Assembly: GCA_963849365.1 (NCBI GenBank)
Contig: CAWKHA010000004.1
Span: forward strand, 1,550,001-1,614,000
Origin: CAVQCJ01 sp963849365
GTDB lineage: Bacteria; Actinomycetota; Actinomycetes; Prado026
Reading direction: 5' to 3'
DNA: 64,000 nt
Shown in pieces: positions 52,139 to 60,260 of the stretch (positions are counted from its first letter, which is position 1; the number at the start of each line of letters is the position of its first letter). The notes under the pieces were generated by a model. That model was not told the DNA's origin. It saw only the letters and a program-made list of their open reading frames with translations, and made no database searches. The translations under genes were made by a program, and so were the position numbers.

Positions 52139-53446
52139 GTGGCCGGGGAGCAGACCAGCGGCCGAGGCGGCATCGTCGTCATCGGCGGCGGCATCGTGGG
52201 CGTCAGCACCGCGCTGCACCTGCAGCGGGCGGGTCACCAGGTGACGCTCATCGAACGCGACTCGCCGGGATCGGGCGTATCCGGGCACAACGGCGGGGTC
52301 TTCAACGTCGGCGAGTGCATGCCGACGGGGACTCCAGGCGTGCTGCGCAGCATCCCGCGGCTGCTGGTCGATCCGAACGCGGCGCTGATCGTGCGATACC
52401 GCTACCTGCCCCAGCTCGCGCCCTGGCTGGTGCGGTTCGTTCGCTCGACCAGGTCCGAACGCGTCGAGGAGATCGCTGCGGCGATGCAGCAGCTCACCGA
52501 CCGGTCCATCGACGGGTACCGCCCGCTCGTCGAGCACACTCCGGCCACGGAGCTCATGCACGAGGGTGGCATCCTGCTCGGCTACCGGACCGAGCAGATG
52601 TTCGACGCGGCTCGGTACGGTCGTGAGCTGCGCGTCCGTCACGGGGTCGAGTTCGACGTCCTCGACGACGTGGAGATCACAGCTCTCGACCCTGTCCTCG
52701 CCGGCAGGTTCGACCGGGCGATCTACCGACGACAGCCACACTTCACGGACGACTCCCAGCGATTCGTCGAGCTGCTCGCCGACGACTTCGTCGCACGAGG
52801 CGGCCTGGTCCGCCACGCCGTCGCCCAGGGCATCGACGCGCGCAACGGCCGGGTGAAGGCAGTGGACACCACGGCCGGACGGGTGTCTGCGGACGTGGTC
52901 GTCATCGCCGCCGGTGCCTGGTCGAGGCGTCTGGTGCGCCAGCTCGGCTTCGACGTGCCGTTGGAGACCGAGCGCGGCTACGGAGTCTTCCTTCCCGACC
53001 CCGGGGTCGAGCTACGGCTGCCGGTCATCCTCGAGGACCTGCACATCGGGATCACCCCGACCCGGGCCGGTCTGCAGCTGACCGGGATCGACGAGCTCGC
53101 CAGCGCTGACGCGCCGCCTCGGTCCGCGGTCGCCAAGCGGGTCATCCGGGCGGCGACGACGGTGTTCCCCGAGCTGCGCACCGAGGGTGCGGTGTCGTGG
53201 ATGCACTGTCGTCCGTCCCTGCCCGACTCCCTGCCCGTCATCGGGGAGGTGCCCGGACACCGCAACGCGTTCATGGCCTTCGGCCACGGGCACAAGGGCC
53301 TGGGCATGGGCGGGATCACCGGCTCGCTGATCCGCCAGCTGGTCGACGGGGAGCGGCCGAGCCTGGACCTGAAGCCGTACAGCCCGCTGCGGTTCAGCAG
53401 ACAAGGACGCCGGCAGGTGGCGCGAGACAGCGTCACCGTGGCGTGA
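52139..53446 (+). CDS. FAD-dependent amine/amino-acid oxidoreductase 3
   Basis: A 435-residue DadA-like flavoprotein. IVVIGGGIVGVSTALHLQRA is the FAD motif, SGVSGHNGGVFNVGECMPTG the flavin-contact loop, VVIAAGAWSRRLVRQLG and GLGMGGITGSLIRQLVDG the rest of the cofactor site. GGAGAGGAACG precedes GTG 52139. HCRPSLPDSLPVIGEV is typical of D-amino-acid dehydrogenases and of hydroxyglutarate/glycine oxidases. It probably oxidises a D- or secondary amino acid and passes electrons to a membrane or Fe-S acceptor, perhaps the CCG protein 18 bases downstream. Confidence 0.88.
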   Translation: MAGEQTSGRGGIVVIGGGIVGVSTALHLQRAGHQVTLIERDSPGSGVSGHNGGVFNVGECMPTGTPGVLRSIPRLLVDPNAALIVRYRYLPQLAPWLVRFVRSTRSERVEEIAAAMQQLTDRSIDGYRPLVEHTPATELMHEGGILLGYRTEQMFDAARYGRELRVRHGVEFDVLDDVEITALDPVLAGRFDRAIYRRQPHFTDDSQRFVELLADDFVARGGLVRHAVAQGIDARNGRVKAVDTTAGRVSADVVVIAAGAWSRRLVRQLGFDVPLETERGYGVFLPDPGVELRLPVILEDLHIGITPTRAGLQLTGIDELASADAPPRSAVAKRVIRAATTVFPELRTEGAVSWMHCRPSLPDSLPVIGEVPGHRNAFMAFGHGHKGLGMGGITGSLIRQLVDGERPSLDLKPYSPLRFSRQGRRQVARDSVTVA

Positions 53447-53464
53447 GATTGGACGGGTCCAGAC

Positions 53465-54482
53465 GTGTCGACCTCGCAGTACTACCACCGGCTCCGCGAC
53501 AGCCAGCGCCTGCTCCTGAGGCGGGACGAGGTGCGCTGGCACCTGCAGGTCACCGAGACGCCGCCGCAGTCCGACGTGGTCGTCGACTTCGGCTGTGGCC
53601 AGCAGCTGGTTCCGAGCATCATGGTCGAGATGGTGGACGTGCTGACTGCGCTCGGTGCTCCGGTGGCCGCGGTGGCGGGCCCGCAGTGGTGCTGCGGGAT
53701 GCCGGTGGAAGAGGAGGAGGAGGGTGGCAGCCTGCGAGTGGTGAGCGCCTCGGTCCGTCACCTGTCCAGAGTTCCAGCCACGCATGGTCTTCCAGTCCTG
53801 TGGAGCGTGGTGGCCACACACGGCGAAGTTGCGCGAAGCCGGTGAAGCGGTTCCGTTCGGCCTGGAGCATCTGAGCCAGCTGGTGCTGGACACGCTGCAG
53901 GGCCGTGTCGACGACATCGCGTGGCGAGAGGCGCCGACCACCCGGGTGCTGCTCCATCTCAAGGCGCAGGACGCGACTGAGGAGGACCGGGCCGAGCGGC
54001 CCTCGCTCAGCACGACCGACCGCGCGGTGCCAGCGATCCTGGAGCTGATCCCTTCGGTCGAGATCGTGGGCGAGGTCGAGGCGCCCTCGGCCGGTCGGCC
54101 CTGCGAGACGGACGAGGACGGCGACGACGACTCGCTCCTGGCCGCGCTCTCGGCCCAGGAGCGTCAGGGGGTCTTGGACGAGTTGGTCGCCCAGGCGGAT
54201 CGGGCCGGCGCTGATCTGATCGTGTGCGCTCACCACCGCTGCTACCAGGAGTGGGGCAAGTTCGCGAGCGAGCGCCTTCCGGTCCACCACTACATCTCGG
54301 TGCTGGCCGACGCGCTGGGGTTGGCTCAACCAAGCCGTTTCCACCAGTGCTACGCGCTGCCGTCCACCGACGACATCGTCGAGGCGACCGCGCCGCAGTG
54401 GCGGTCCTGGGACCTGAACCGGGACGAGGCGGTCGTGATCGCCCAGGAGATCTTCCCGAAGCATCCGCGCTCGCGCAGCTGA
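53465..54482 (+). pseudogene. CCG-domain iron-sulfur protein copy 3, frameshifted
   Basis: GTG 53465 opens MSTSQYYHRLRDSQRLLLRR; FGCGQQLVP and WCCGMP keep the C-X31-CC spacing. At about 53770 the frame must move by one base: homology continues as FQPRMVFQSCGAWWPHTAKL and AHHRCYQEWGKFASERLPVH. The CxxC of copies 1 and 2 is CGAW here, so one cluster ligand is gone even after correction. The C-terminal Cys cluster is absent. An acidic EEEEEGG run follows CCG. The one-base shift is either real inactivation or a sequencing error; loss of a ligand favours decay. Confidence 0.78.
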
Positions 54483-54517
54483 CGTGCTGCTCATAGCCAC
54501 GATCTCGAGCGGTAGCC

Positions 54518-54673
54518 GTGCCGAAGCCTCCGGTGCCCGATTCTGTGAGCGCCATCCTGGCCAAGCCCAACCCGGCGGTGAGGGGGGCGATCCGTTCCGA
54601 CGGCCAGCCCGTCATGGTCGCCTGGAGGTACCTAGCATCTGAGACAGGCAGGACTGCGGGATCGAGCAGCTGA
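54518..54673 (+). pseudogene. N-terminal stub of a PPOX/F420-dependent-type flavin oxidoreductase
   Basis: GTG 54518 opens VPKPPVPDSVSAILAKPNPA and VRGAIRSDGQPVMVAWRYL, the start of small split-barrel (pyridoxamine oxidase-like) proteins, which usually continue with a WY-x-W pattern. Here it runs into unrelated sequence and stops. The conserved part is only about 40 codons. Confidence 0.55.
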
Positions 54674-54682
54674 TACCAGATG

Positions 54683-54994
54683 TCATCTCTGCGATGCCTT
54701 CACCAACTGGTGGGTCGTGACGAAGCCACTGGACTCGATTTCTGCGACTTCCGAGGTGGACACGTCGCAAACGGTCACGATCCGCTGGAGTCGACGAACC
54801 AGAACGGCGACCTGCGTTGTAGGCGAGGCCTCAACGGTAAGCACAGCGACGTCAGGCCAGCCACTCGGTCGCGTCAAGATTACCTCGACCCGCGCCACAG
54901 TGAGCGGCAATCGTCCGATGACGCTCACGATTCTGCCTACGTCGCTCATCCCATCAGTGAACCGAACGACAACTCGATGCCGAAATGCCCGCAT
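54683..54994 (-). CDS. stand-alone ACT-domain protein, IlvN-like
   Basis: A 103-residue protein. VVVRFTDGMSDVGRIVSVIG and QVAVLVRRLQRIVTVCDVST follow the beta-alpha-beta pattern of the ACT domain of acetolactate synthase small subunits. GGAAGAGCTG precedes ATG 54992-54994. It lacks the C-terminal half of classic IlvN. The leader peptide and attenuator upstream show that it is regulated by isoleucine/valine supply. No large subunit is adjacent; the only ThDP enzyme in the window (41813) is 11 kb away. It may be a regulatory subunit supplied separately or an orphan left by loss of an ilvB. Confidence 0.75.
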   Translation of the reverse strand: MRAFRHRVVVRFTDGMSDVGRIVSVIGRLPLTVARVEVILTRPSGWPDVAVLTVEASPTTQVAVLVRRLQRIVTVCDVSTSEVAEIESSGFVTTHQLVKASQR

Positions 54995-55031
54995 GTTGAC
55001 CAGCTCTTCCTGCCCGGGTTCCCGGACAACG

Positions 55032-55060
55032 AAAAGCCCCGGGTGACAGCACTCCGGGGC
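55032..55060 (-). terminator. attenuator terminator of the ACT-domain gene
   Basis: On the minus strand GCCCCGG and CCGGGGC (55054-55060 and 55036-55042) form a perfect 7-bp stem with an 11-base loop, followed by TTTTCG. It lies between the leader peptide and the coding region, as in transcription attenuation of branched-chain amino-acid genes. Confidence 0.8.
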
Positions 55061-55096
55061 AGCGGCGTCCGGTCCTCAGTGGAGACCGGCTCGCCG

Positions 55097-55126
55097 CTAG
55101 ACGATGATGACGATGTGGCGCGTCAT
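55097..55126 (-). CDS. Ile/Val leader peptide MTRHIVIIV
   Basis: ATG 55124-55126 opens a 9-residue frame, M-T-R-H-I-V-I-I-V, ending with TAG at 55097-55099. Five of nine codons are ATC or GTC. Ribosome stalling when charged Ile or Val tRNA is scarce would prevent formation of the terminator at 55032-55060. This is the layout known for ilv leaders in other bacteria. Confidence 0.78.
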   Translation of the reverse strand: MTRHIVIIV

Positions 55127-55234
55127 GCACACATGGTGACACCTAGCGGCCCGCGTGTCGACCGATCACGTGTGTTGACGTGGACACAAGAGCGTTGATT
55201 TTGAAGTCCCCTTGGACGCTCATTCAGACTGCCG

Positions 55235-56440
55235 TCACACCATCCACTGGATGGGGTAGTCCGGGTCGGTCAGCGCCGCGCGCTCGGGTGAGAAGGACTG
55301 GACCCACTCCGCCGTGCGGTCGTGCTGTCCCAGTGCCATGGCGGCCAGCAGTCGGCCGATGGTCGGGACGAACTTGAAGGCGTGACCTGCGCCGAGAGCG
55401 AGGTGCGCGCGCTGCGACCCGGGTACCGCGCCGAGGACGAAGTCGCGGTCGGCCGGGAGCGTGTACAGGCACCGCACGGACCGGACGGCTGGACCGCTGC
55501 CAGGGAACGTCTCAGCCATGAACTGCGAGAGGCGCCCGAGTGCTGCATCGTCGGTCCCGGGCGTCCGCTTGTCCGGGTCGACGGCGGGCCCGCCGCAGTC
55601 CTGTCCTGCCTTGATCGTGGGTTCGCCGTAGCAGGGGAATCCGTAGAAGCCCGGGTCGTCGATCCAGATCCACACCGGGAACTTGTCTGGCGCGAACGCG
55701 TCCGGTCGGCCCGGCTGGAAGTACGTCACCTGCTGGTCGAGCACGGTCAGCCGCGGCGCCCAACCCAGCGGGGCGACCAACCCGGCGGTCCAGGCGTCGG
55801 CGCAGATCACGACCGACTGCGCGGCGAACGTGCGCCGCGCCGTCACCACCTCGACGGACTCAGGGTGCTCGCGGAGCTCGAGGACCGGTGTGCGATCGAC
55901 CAGCACCGCCCCCGAGCTCGCCGCCAGGCCGTGCAGGCTGGTCGTGGTCCGGCCGGCCGACACGATGCCCGTCCGCTCCTGGTAGAGCCCGGCCGTCGAC
56001 TCCTCGACGCGCACCTGGGGCCAGCGCGCCTGGATCTCCCGCCCGTCGAGGAGCTCGTACGCGATCCCGGCTCCGGCCAGGCTGGCGGCATAGACGTCCA
56101 AGGACAGGTCCGCTGCGGCCGGGCACAGGTCGATGCCCCCGGTCCTGGTCACTAGACGCTGCCCGGACGCCGCCTCCAGCTCGGCCCAGTCGTCGTACGC
56201 CTGCTTCGTCAGGTCGACGTAGTCCGCCCGGTGGTAGCTGTGCCGGAGGATGCGGGAGGTGTCGTGCGAGGCACCCCGGTCGTGACCGAGGGCGAACTGC
56301 TCGACACCGAGGACCCGCACCCCGGCGCGCGCGAGCTGGTACGTCGTCGCGGCTCCCAGACCCCCGAGACCCACCACGATGACGTCATACGTAGCCGGGG
56401 CCTCGTCCGCCGTCGACGCGACGACCGGGCTGTCAGACAT
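55235..56440 (-). CDS. monomeric sarcosine oxidase/N-methyl amino-acid oxidase-like flavoprotein
   Basis: A 401-residue enzyme of the MSOX/SolA family. VIVVGLGGLGAATTYQLARA is the FAD motif; GHDRGASHDTSRILRHSYH is the family's flavin loop, and SVRCLYTLPADRDFVLG has the Cys expected to bind FAD covalently. It oxidises secondary amines or D-amino acids with O2, giving H2O2, an imine or aldehyde. Its ATG overlaps the end of the racemase gene by 8 bases, so the two are coupled, racemase first. The 3' end was copied into the MFS gene region at 49911. Confidence 0.88.
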   Translation of the reverse strand: MSDSPVVASTADEAPATYDVIVVGLGGLGAATTYQLARAGVRVLGVEQFALGHDRGASHDTSRILRHSYHRADYVDLTKQAYDDWAELEAASGQRLVTRTGGIDLCPAAADLSLDVYAASLAGAGIAYELLDGREIQARWPQVRVEESTAGLYQERTGIVSAGRTTTSLHGLAASSGAVLVDRTPVLELREHPESVEVVTARRTFAAQSVVICADAWTAGLVAPLGWAPRLTVLDQQVTYFQPGRPDAFAPDKFPVWIWIDDPGFYGFPCYGEPTIKAGQDCGGPAVDPDKRTPGTDDAALGRLSQFMAETFPGSGPAVRSVRCLYTLPADRDFVLGAVPGSQRAHLALGAGHAFKFVPTIGRLLAAMALGQHDRTAEWVQSFSPERAALTDPDYPIQWMV

Positions 56441-57218
56441 GCCCGTAGAAGTCTCGGTGGACCGCCAGACTGTACGCGTAGTCGAGCAGGGTGGAGAAGC
56501 TGGCCACGGGGATGTCGATCTCGCGCTGGATGGCCCGGGCGAACGGTTGGAAGCCCGTGCACTCCAGGACGAGTGCTCGGATGCTGGGGAAGCGGTCGAC
56601 GAAGTCCCGGCAGATGCGGACCATGTCCGCCTCGGCCTTCGCGTAGTCCGCCGTGGGGATCTCCGGGCGCTTGTTGACCTCCCACAACGAGTCGAATTCG
56701 GGGCACTCGTACTCGTCCATGGCGCCCACGATCACGATGTTGCTGTCCGGGTCGATGCCGACCTTGCGCAGATGGGTGTCGGTCAGTTCCTTGCGCGAGG
56801 AGGCGAGCAGGCCCACGTCCGCCCGCGGTCCGATCAGCTGCTGCAGCCACGGCACCTGCAGCAGGCTCGACAGGAACACCGGCACGTCGACGGCTGCCGC
56901 GACCTCCGGCTGGAAGTACGCGAAGTAGCCACACTCGCCGATGATCGCCCGGCACCCGAACCGCTCCAGGCGACGCGCCGCGGCCAGGATCGGCTCCAGG
57001 CACGGGCCCTTGTCCTCGACCGCGCACAACGCATAGATGTCGATGCCGGTCACCACGTCGTACTGGATCGGGAAGGGGTACGCGCTCGGGTTGCGGACGT
57101 CCCCGGGGAACGCCGGGTACACCTCGTCGAGCAGCATGACGCCCAGGCCCATGCCAGACCCAAGGCGTCCCGGGCGTGCGTAGATGCGCGTGATCCCCCG
57201 ATCGCGTTGCCGGTTCAT
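56433..57218 (-). CDS. aspartate/glutamate racemase-family protein, copy 3
   Basis: A 261-residue protein, more distant from copies 1 and 2. LGVMLLDEVYPAFPGDVRNP is the subgroup start; the active Cys residues lie in IIGECGYFAYFQP and LVLECTGFQPFARAI. An insertion GAMDEYECPEFDSLWEVNKR is specific to this copy. ATG 57216-57218 is the first in frame and there is no clear ribosome site. It is the first gene of the operator-20 divergent promoter on the minus strand. Coupled to an oxidase, it probably supplies the D- or L-form the oxidase needs. Confidence 0.83.
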   Translation of the reverse strand: MNRQRDRGITRIYARPGRLGSGMGLGVMLLDEVYPAFPGDVRNPSAYPFPIQYDVVTGIDIYALCAVEDKGPCLEPILAAARRLERFGCRAIIGECGYFAYFQPEVAAAVDVPVFLSSLLQVPWLQQLIGPRADVGLLASSRKELTDTHLRKVGIDPDSNIVIVGAMDEYECPEFDSLWEVNKRPEIPTADYAKAEADMVRICRDFVDRFPSIRALVLECTGFQPFARAIQREIDIPVASFSTLLDYAYSLAVHRDFYGHV

Positions 57219-57242
57219 CGGGGCAGGTTAGCACGGTTGACG

Positions 57243-57259
57243 ATATCGCCATACGAGGG
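57243..57259. promoter_or_regulatory. island operator 20
   Basis: ATATC-GCCATAC-GAGGG between racemase copy 3 (minus) and the Rieske oxygenase gene (plus). The first 25 bases around it are identical to those at 50041-50065. Confidence 0.65.
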
Positions 57260-57308
57260 CAGACTGAATGATCGTTGTGGTCCTCTTCCGCCAGGCCAGG
57301 AGAAGACG

Positions 57309-58463
57309 GTGGTGAACCTCTCGCGCGTCTCGGAGCTGACCGACCAGGCGGTAGCGACGGGCAGGTTGCTGCCGCAGGCTGCGTACACCTCGCCAGACTG
57401 GTTCGAAGCGGAGCGGCGGCCGATCCGCGAAAGGACCTGGACCTACGTCGGCCATGCGTCGGACCTGGCGCCAGGGCGCTTCCGTCGGGTCCGCGTTGGT
57501 ATCGAGGACATGATCGTGACTCGGGACCGCGACGGGGAGCTGCATGCCCTGCACAACGTGTGCCGGCATCGTGCTGCCGAGGTGGTGACCGAGGAGTGCG
57601 GGACAGCTCATTCGCTGGTGTGCCCGTACCACCTGTGGAGCTACGACCTGGCTGGAAACCTGAAAGTCGCGCACGGCATGCCTGAGCACCTCGCGCTGGC
57701 TGACTTCCCGCTGAAGTCGATGACCGTGCGCGTCTGGCAGGGCCTGGTCTTTGTGGTTCCTGAGGAGAAGGGGCTCGACGGGACCGACTTCGAACCAGCC
57801 GCCGACCGTGATGCGGCCGAGTTCGCCAGGCTCCGGCTCGATGAGGCCAAGGTCGTCCACAGCGAGGTGTACGACATCGCAGCGAACTGGAAGACGGTCT
57901 GGGAGAACTTCAGCGAGTGCTACCACTGTTCGGCTAACCACCCCGAGTTCCTGGCGGCCTACGACCTGGCCAGTCTGTATGACGAGAACGGCGAGACTGG
58001 CATCGTGCGGCTCAAGGAGGGGATGTGCTCGCTGAGCCTTGACGGGCAGCCGGTGTGCCAGCGAGCGCTCGGCGACTTCGTCGACGTGCCGACGAGTGAG
58101 TGGACCCTCCAGTTCGCCGGTGCACATCCGACGTTCTCGGTCAGCGCGACTCCGGACTACGCCGTCGTGCACTGCTTCACGCCGATCTCGGCTGACCGCA
58201 CGATCCTCAAGTGCGACTGGCTGGTCCATCGGGACGCCGTCGACAACGTCGACTACAAGATCAAGGACGTCGTGGTGGTGTGGCACCAGACCAACGTGCA
58301 GGACATCGCCCTGTGCGAGTCCGCCCAGCGCGGGATCCGCTCCAGCGCTTTCGAACCCGGTCCGGTCTCCGCGCTCCGGGAGCCGTTCGTCGCGAGGTTC
58401 CACGCTCAGTACGCTGCCTGGCTCCGCCAGGGCCTCCACGAGGTCGCCGAGGTGGTGGGCTGA
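57309..58463 (+). CDS. Rieske non-heme iron oxygenase, large subunit
   Basis: A 384-residue oxygenase. The Rieske [2Fe-2S] site is HNVCRHRAAEVV with HSLVCPYHLWSY (C-x-H and C-x2-H); the catalytic iron site is ENFSECYHCSANHPEF with two His, and an Asp in TNVQDIALCE. It belongs to the choline-monooxygenase/GbcA-like group that oxidatively removes N-methyl groups or hydroxylates small nitrogen compounds. A reductase gene is not adjacent. GTG 57309, 7 bases after AGGAGA, is chosen; GTG 57312 is next to it. Together with a sarcosine oxidase-like gene it suggests N-methyl or quaternary amine breakdown. Confidence 0.88.
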   Translation: MVNLSRVSELTDQAVATGRLLPQAAYTSPDWFEAERRPIRERTWTYVGHASDLAPGRFRRVRVGIEDMIVTRDRDGELHALHNVCRHRAAEVVTEECGTAHSLVCPYHLWSYDLAGNLKVAHGMPEHLALADFPLKSMTVRVWQGLVFVVPEEKGLDGTDFEPAADRDAAEFARLRLDEAKVVHSEVYDIAANWKTVWENFSECYHCSANHPEFLAAYDLASLYDENGETGIVRLKEGMCSLSLDGQPVCQRALGDFVDVPTSEWTLQFAGAHPTFSVSATPDYAVVHCFTPISADRTILKCDWLVHRDAVDNVDYKIKDVVVVWHQTNVQDIALCESAQRGIRSSAFEPGPVSALREPFVARFHAQYAAWLRQGLHEVAEVVG

Positions 58464-58467
58464 ACGG

Positions 58468-58560
58468 ATGGCCGCTGAGCGCACGTGTCGCCACTGCGGC
58501 AACCCCTTCCAGCCGACGGCACTCACCATCGCCACCGAGTGCCGGTCAGCTGAGCCGCTG
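58468..58560 (+). pseudogene. truncated zinc-ribbon gene
   Basis: ATG 58468, 4 bases after the Rieske stop, opens MAAERTCRHCGNPFQPTALT and then IATECRSAEPL. It matches the 51-residue protein at 50112 up to the second knuckle, where CRECG is CRSAE, so zinc binding is broken and the frame continues into unrelated sequence. Confidence 0.65.
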
Positions 58561-58646
58561 AGGCATGTCGGCGCGACTACCCCCACACGTCGAGTGCCTT
58601 GTCGCCCGCCGGTGGACAGTCTTGCTCGGGAGCCGGCACCTTCGGT

Positions 58647-60041
58647 CTATGTGGCGGGTTGGTCCGATTCCGCCAGTTGCGCGCCCTGGACTAGTCGTAG
58701 CCGTCCCGTCAGCGTGAGGCCGATCAGCAGGATCCCGACCATGGTCAGGTTGACGGTCAGGAACGCCGTGCTGAAGCTGAGGCCACCACGCGCCGCGATG
58801 GCTATGAGAACGCCGCCCAATCCGATGGTTACCGCCTGAGCCGTCGCGCTGGAGAGTTGTGCGGCAGCGGAGTCGAAGCCGCGATTGGCATCGGTGGTCT
58901 GGCGTATCACCAGCAGATGGAAGATCGTGAAGGCCAGGCCGAAGCCCAGGGCGGCCATGCTCCATCCCGGGTACATCAACCAGCCGGGCACGGGCGGTAG
59001 CGCGAGGACTGCTGCGACGAGGGCACCAATGATCGCCAGGGCAAAGCCGGCGCGAACGAGCGCGATCCGGTGCGAGTCGTCGTCCCGCCGCAGGACCCGG
59101 CCAGCGATCGATCGCCCGGACGCTTCGGCGAGGCCGGCAGCAGCCAACGGAAGCGCGGCGGCCGTGGGTCCGTATCCGTGTTGCAGCGTCAACGAGAGCG
59201 GAATGAGCGCCTCGACTCCGATGAAGGCGCTGTTGTAGATGCCGCGCATCGACACGGCCGCCGCGACGCCGCGGCGAACCCGGAATGCGCCGGGTGGCAG
59301 CACCGCGCGCAGGCCCCAGGCCAGAAGGCAGCCGGCCAGGATCGTCGCAACCGCCAACACCGGCCATCCCGGCGGATGCTGGCCGATGGCCTCCAACACT
59401 GTCACGGCCATGACGATGGCCACTGCGAACGGCAGGTTGTTGCGGCGCGATGTTGCCATCGACGGCCGAGGCAGGCGCCGCACCACCGGTAGCATCAAGG
59501 CGATCGCGAGGACGCTTCCGGGCACCAGCGCGAGGAAGACCCATCGCCAGCCCACATGCTGGGTCAGCAAGCCAGCAATGAGCGGCCCGAAGAGCGCGGG
59601 CGCGACGATCGCCAGTCCGGTCCGGGACAACACGATGGGCACGGACGCGACCGGAAAGATCTGTCCGATGAGCACATAGACGGACGTGAACAGCAGGCCG
59701 CCGGCGAGCCCGTGGGCGACGCGGCCAGCGACGAGGACAGGCATGTTCGGCGCAAGCCCGCACACCAGCTGCGCGATCGCGAACAGCACCAGCCCAACTA
59801 CCAAGACCGCGCCCGGGCCGTGGTTGTCGCTGTACTGCCCAGCCAGGACCAGGCCCAGCACTCTGGCGATGACTGCGCCGGTCAGCGCCAGGCCGATCCC
59901 TCCGATGGCGCCCAGATCCCGTGACGCAGTTGGCAGCACCGCCAGCACCGCCATGTCCTCGAAGGACGCCATGGTCATGACGGTCAGCACGCCAATCAGC
60001 GCGGCGCGTTCGCGCCCGTCGAAGCGTGCTGACCCACGCAC
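58647..60041 (-). CDS. MFS transporter, copy 3
   Basis: A 464-residue permease related to 26593-28026. It begins GRERAALIGVLTVMTMASFE from GTG 60041. GLVLAGQYSDNHGPGAVLVV is motif A, and VAGRVAHGLAGGLLFTSVYV the TM4-5 region. A shared stretch, AIGQHPPGWPVLAVATI, places both in one subgroup. It is the first gene on the minus strand from operator 21, 9 bases away. A duplicate transporter suggests that two related compounds enter or leave. Confidence 0.87.
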   Translation of the reverse strand: MRGSARFDGRERAALIGVLTVMTMASFEDMAVLAVLPTASRDLGAIGGIGLALTGAVIARVLGLVLAGQYSDNHGPGAVLVVGLVLFAIAQLVCGLAPNMPVLVAGRVAHGLAGGLLFTSVYVLIGQIFPVASVPIVLSRTGLAIVAPALFGPLIAGLLTQHVGWRWVFLALVPGSVLAIALMLPVVRRLPRPSMATSRRNNLPFAVAIVMAVTVLEAIGQHPPGWPVLAVATILAGCLLAWGLRAVLPPGAFRVRRGVAAAVSMRGIYNSAFIGVEALIPLSLTLQHGYGPTAAALPLAAAGLAEASGRSIAGRVLRRDDDSHRIALVRAGFALAIIGALVAAVLALPPVPGWLMYPGWSMAALGFGLAFTIFHLLVIRQTTDANRGFDSAAAQLSSATAQAVTIGLGGVLIAIAARGGLSFSTAFLTVNLTMVGILLIGLTLTGRLRLVQGAQLAESDQPAT

Positions 60042-60050
60042 ATCACGATG

Positions 60051-60067
60051 TTATCAGGACTCGATAT
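60051..60067. promoter_or_regulatory. island operator 21
   Basis: TTATC-AGGACTC-GATAT, directly upstream of the MFS copy 3 start. Confidence 0.7.
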
Positions 60068-60178
60068 CGATGCTGGGAGCTACCTCTCGACGACATGAAG
60101 GGTTGCGGAGATCGGCTTTGATCTCCCCCGTCGCTGAACATGATCAAGTAGGCCGCTTGGATTGCGGCGCGGCGACGC

Positions 60179-60260
60179 GTGACGTTCCTGGTCGACGTCG
60201 ACTTTGGCACGGATGGAGGGCCGCCCGCCCGAGCCCTTCTCATCGACCGACAGGCCTGTG
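60179..60260 (+). pseudogene. possible stub related to 32887
   Basis: GTG 60179 opens MTFLVDVDFGTDGGPPARAL and runs into operator 22; the opening resembles MRFLVDVERW at 32887. No family is recognised with confidence, and no ribosome site is seen. Confidence 0.3.

Noticed and set aside
53760..53790. Programmed frameshifting in CCG copy 3
   Set aside because: No slippery heptamer or downstream structure stands out, and a cluster ligand is also lost.
54660..54690. A further operator-like sequence near GATACCAGATGTC
   Set aside because: The second half does not fit GATAY at 7-base spacing, and it lies inside a gene remnant.
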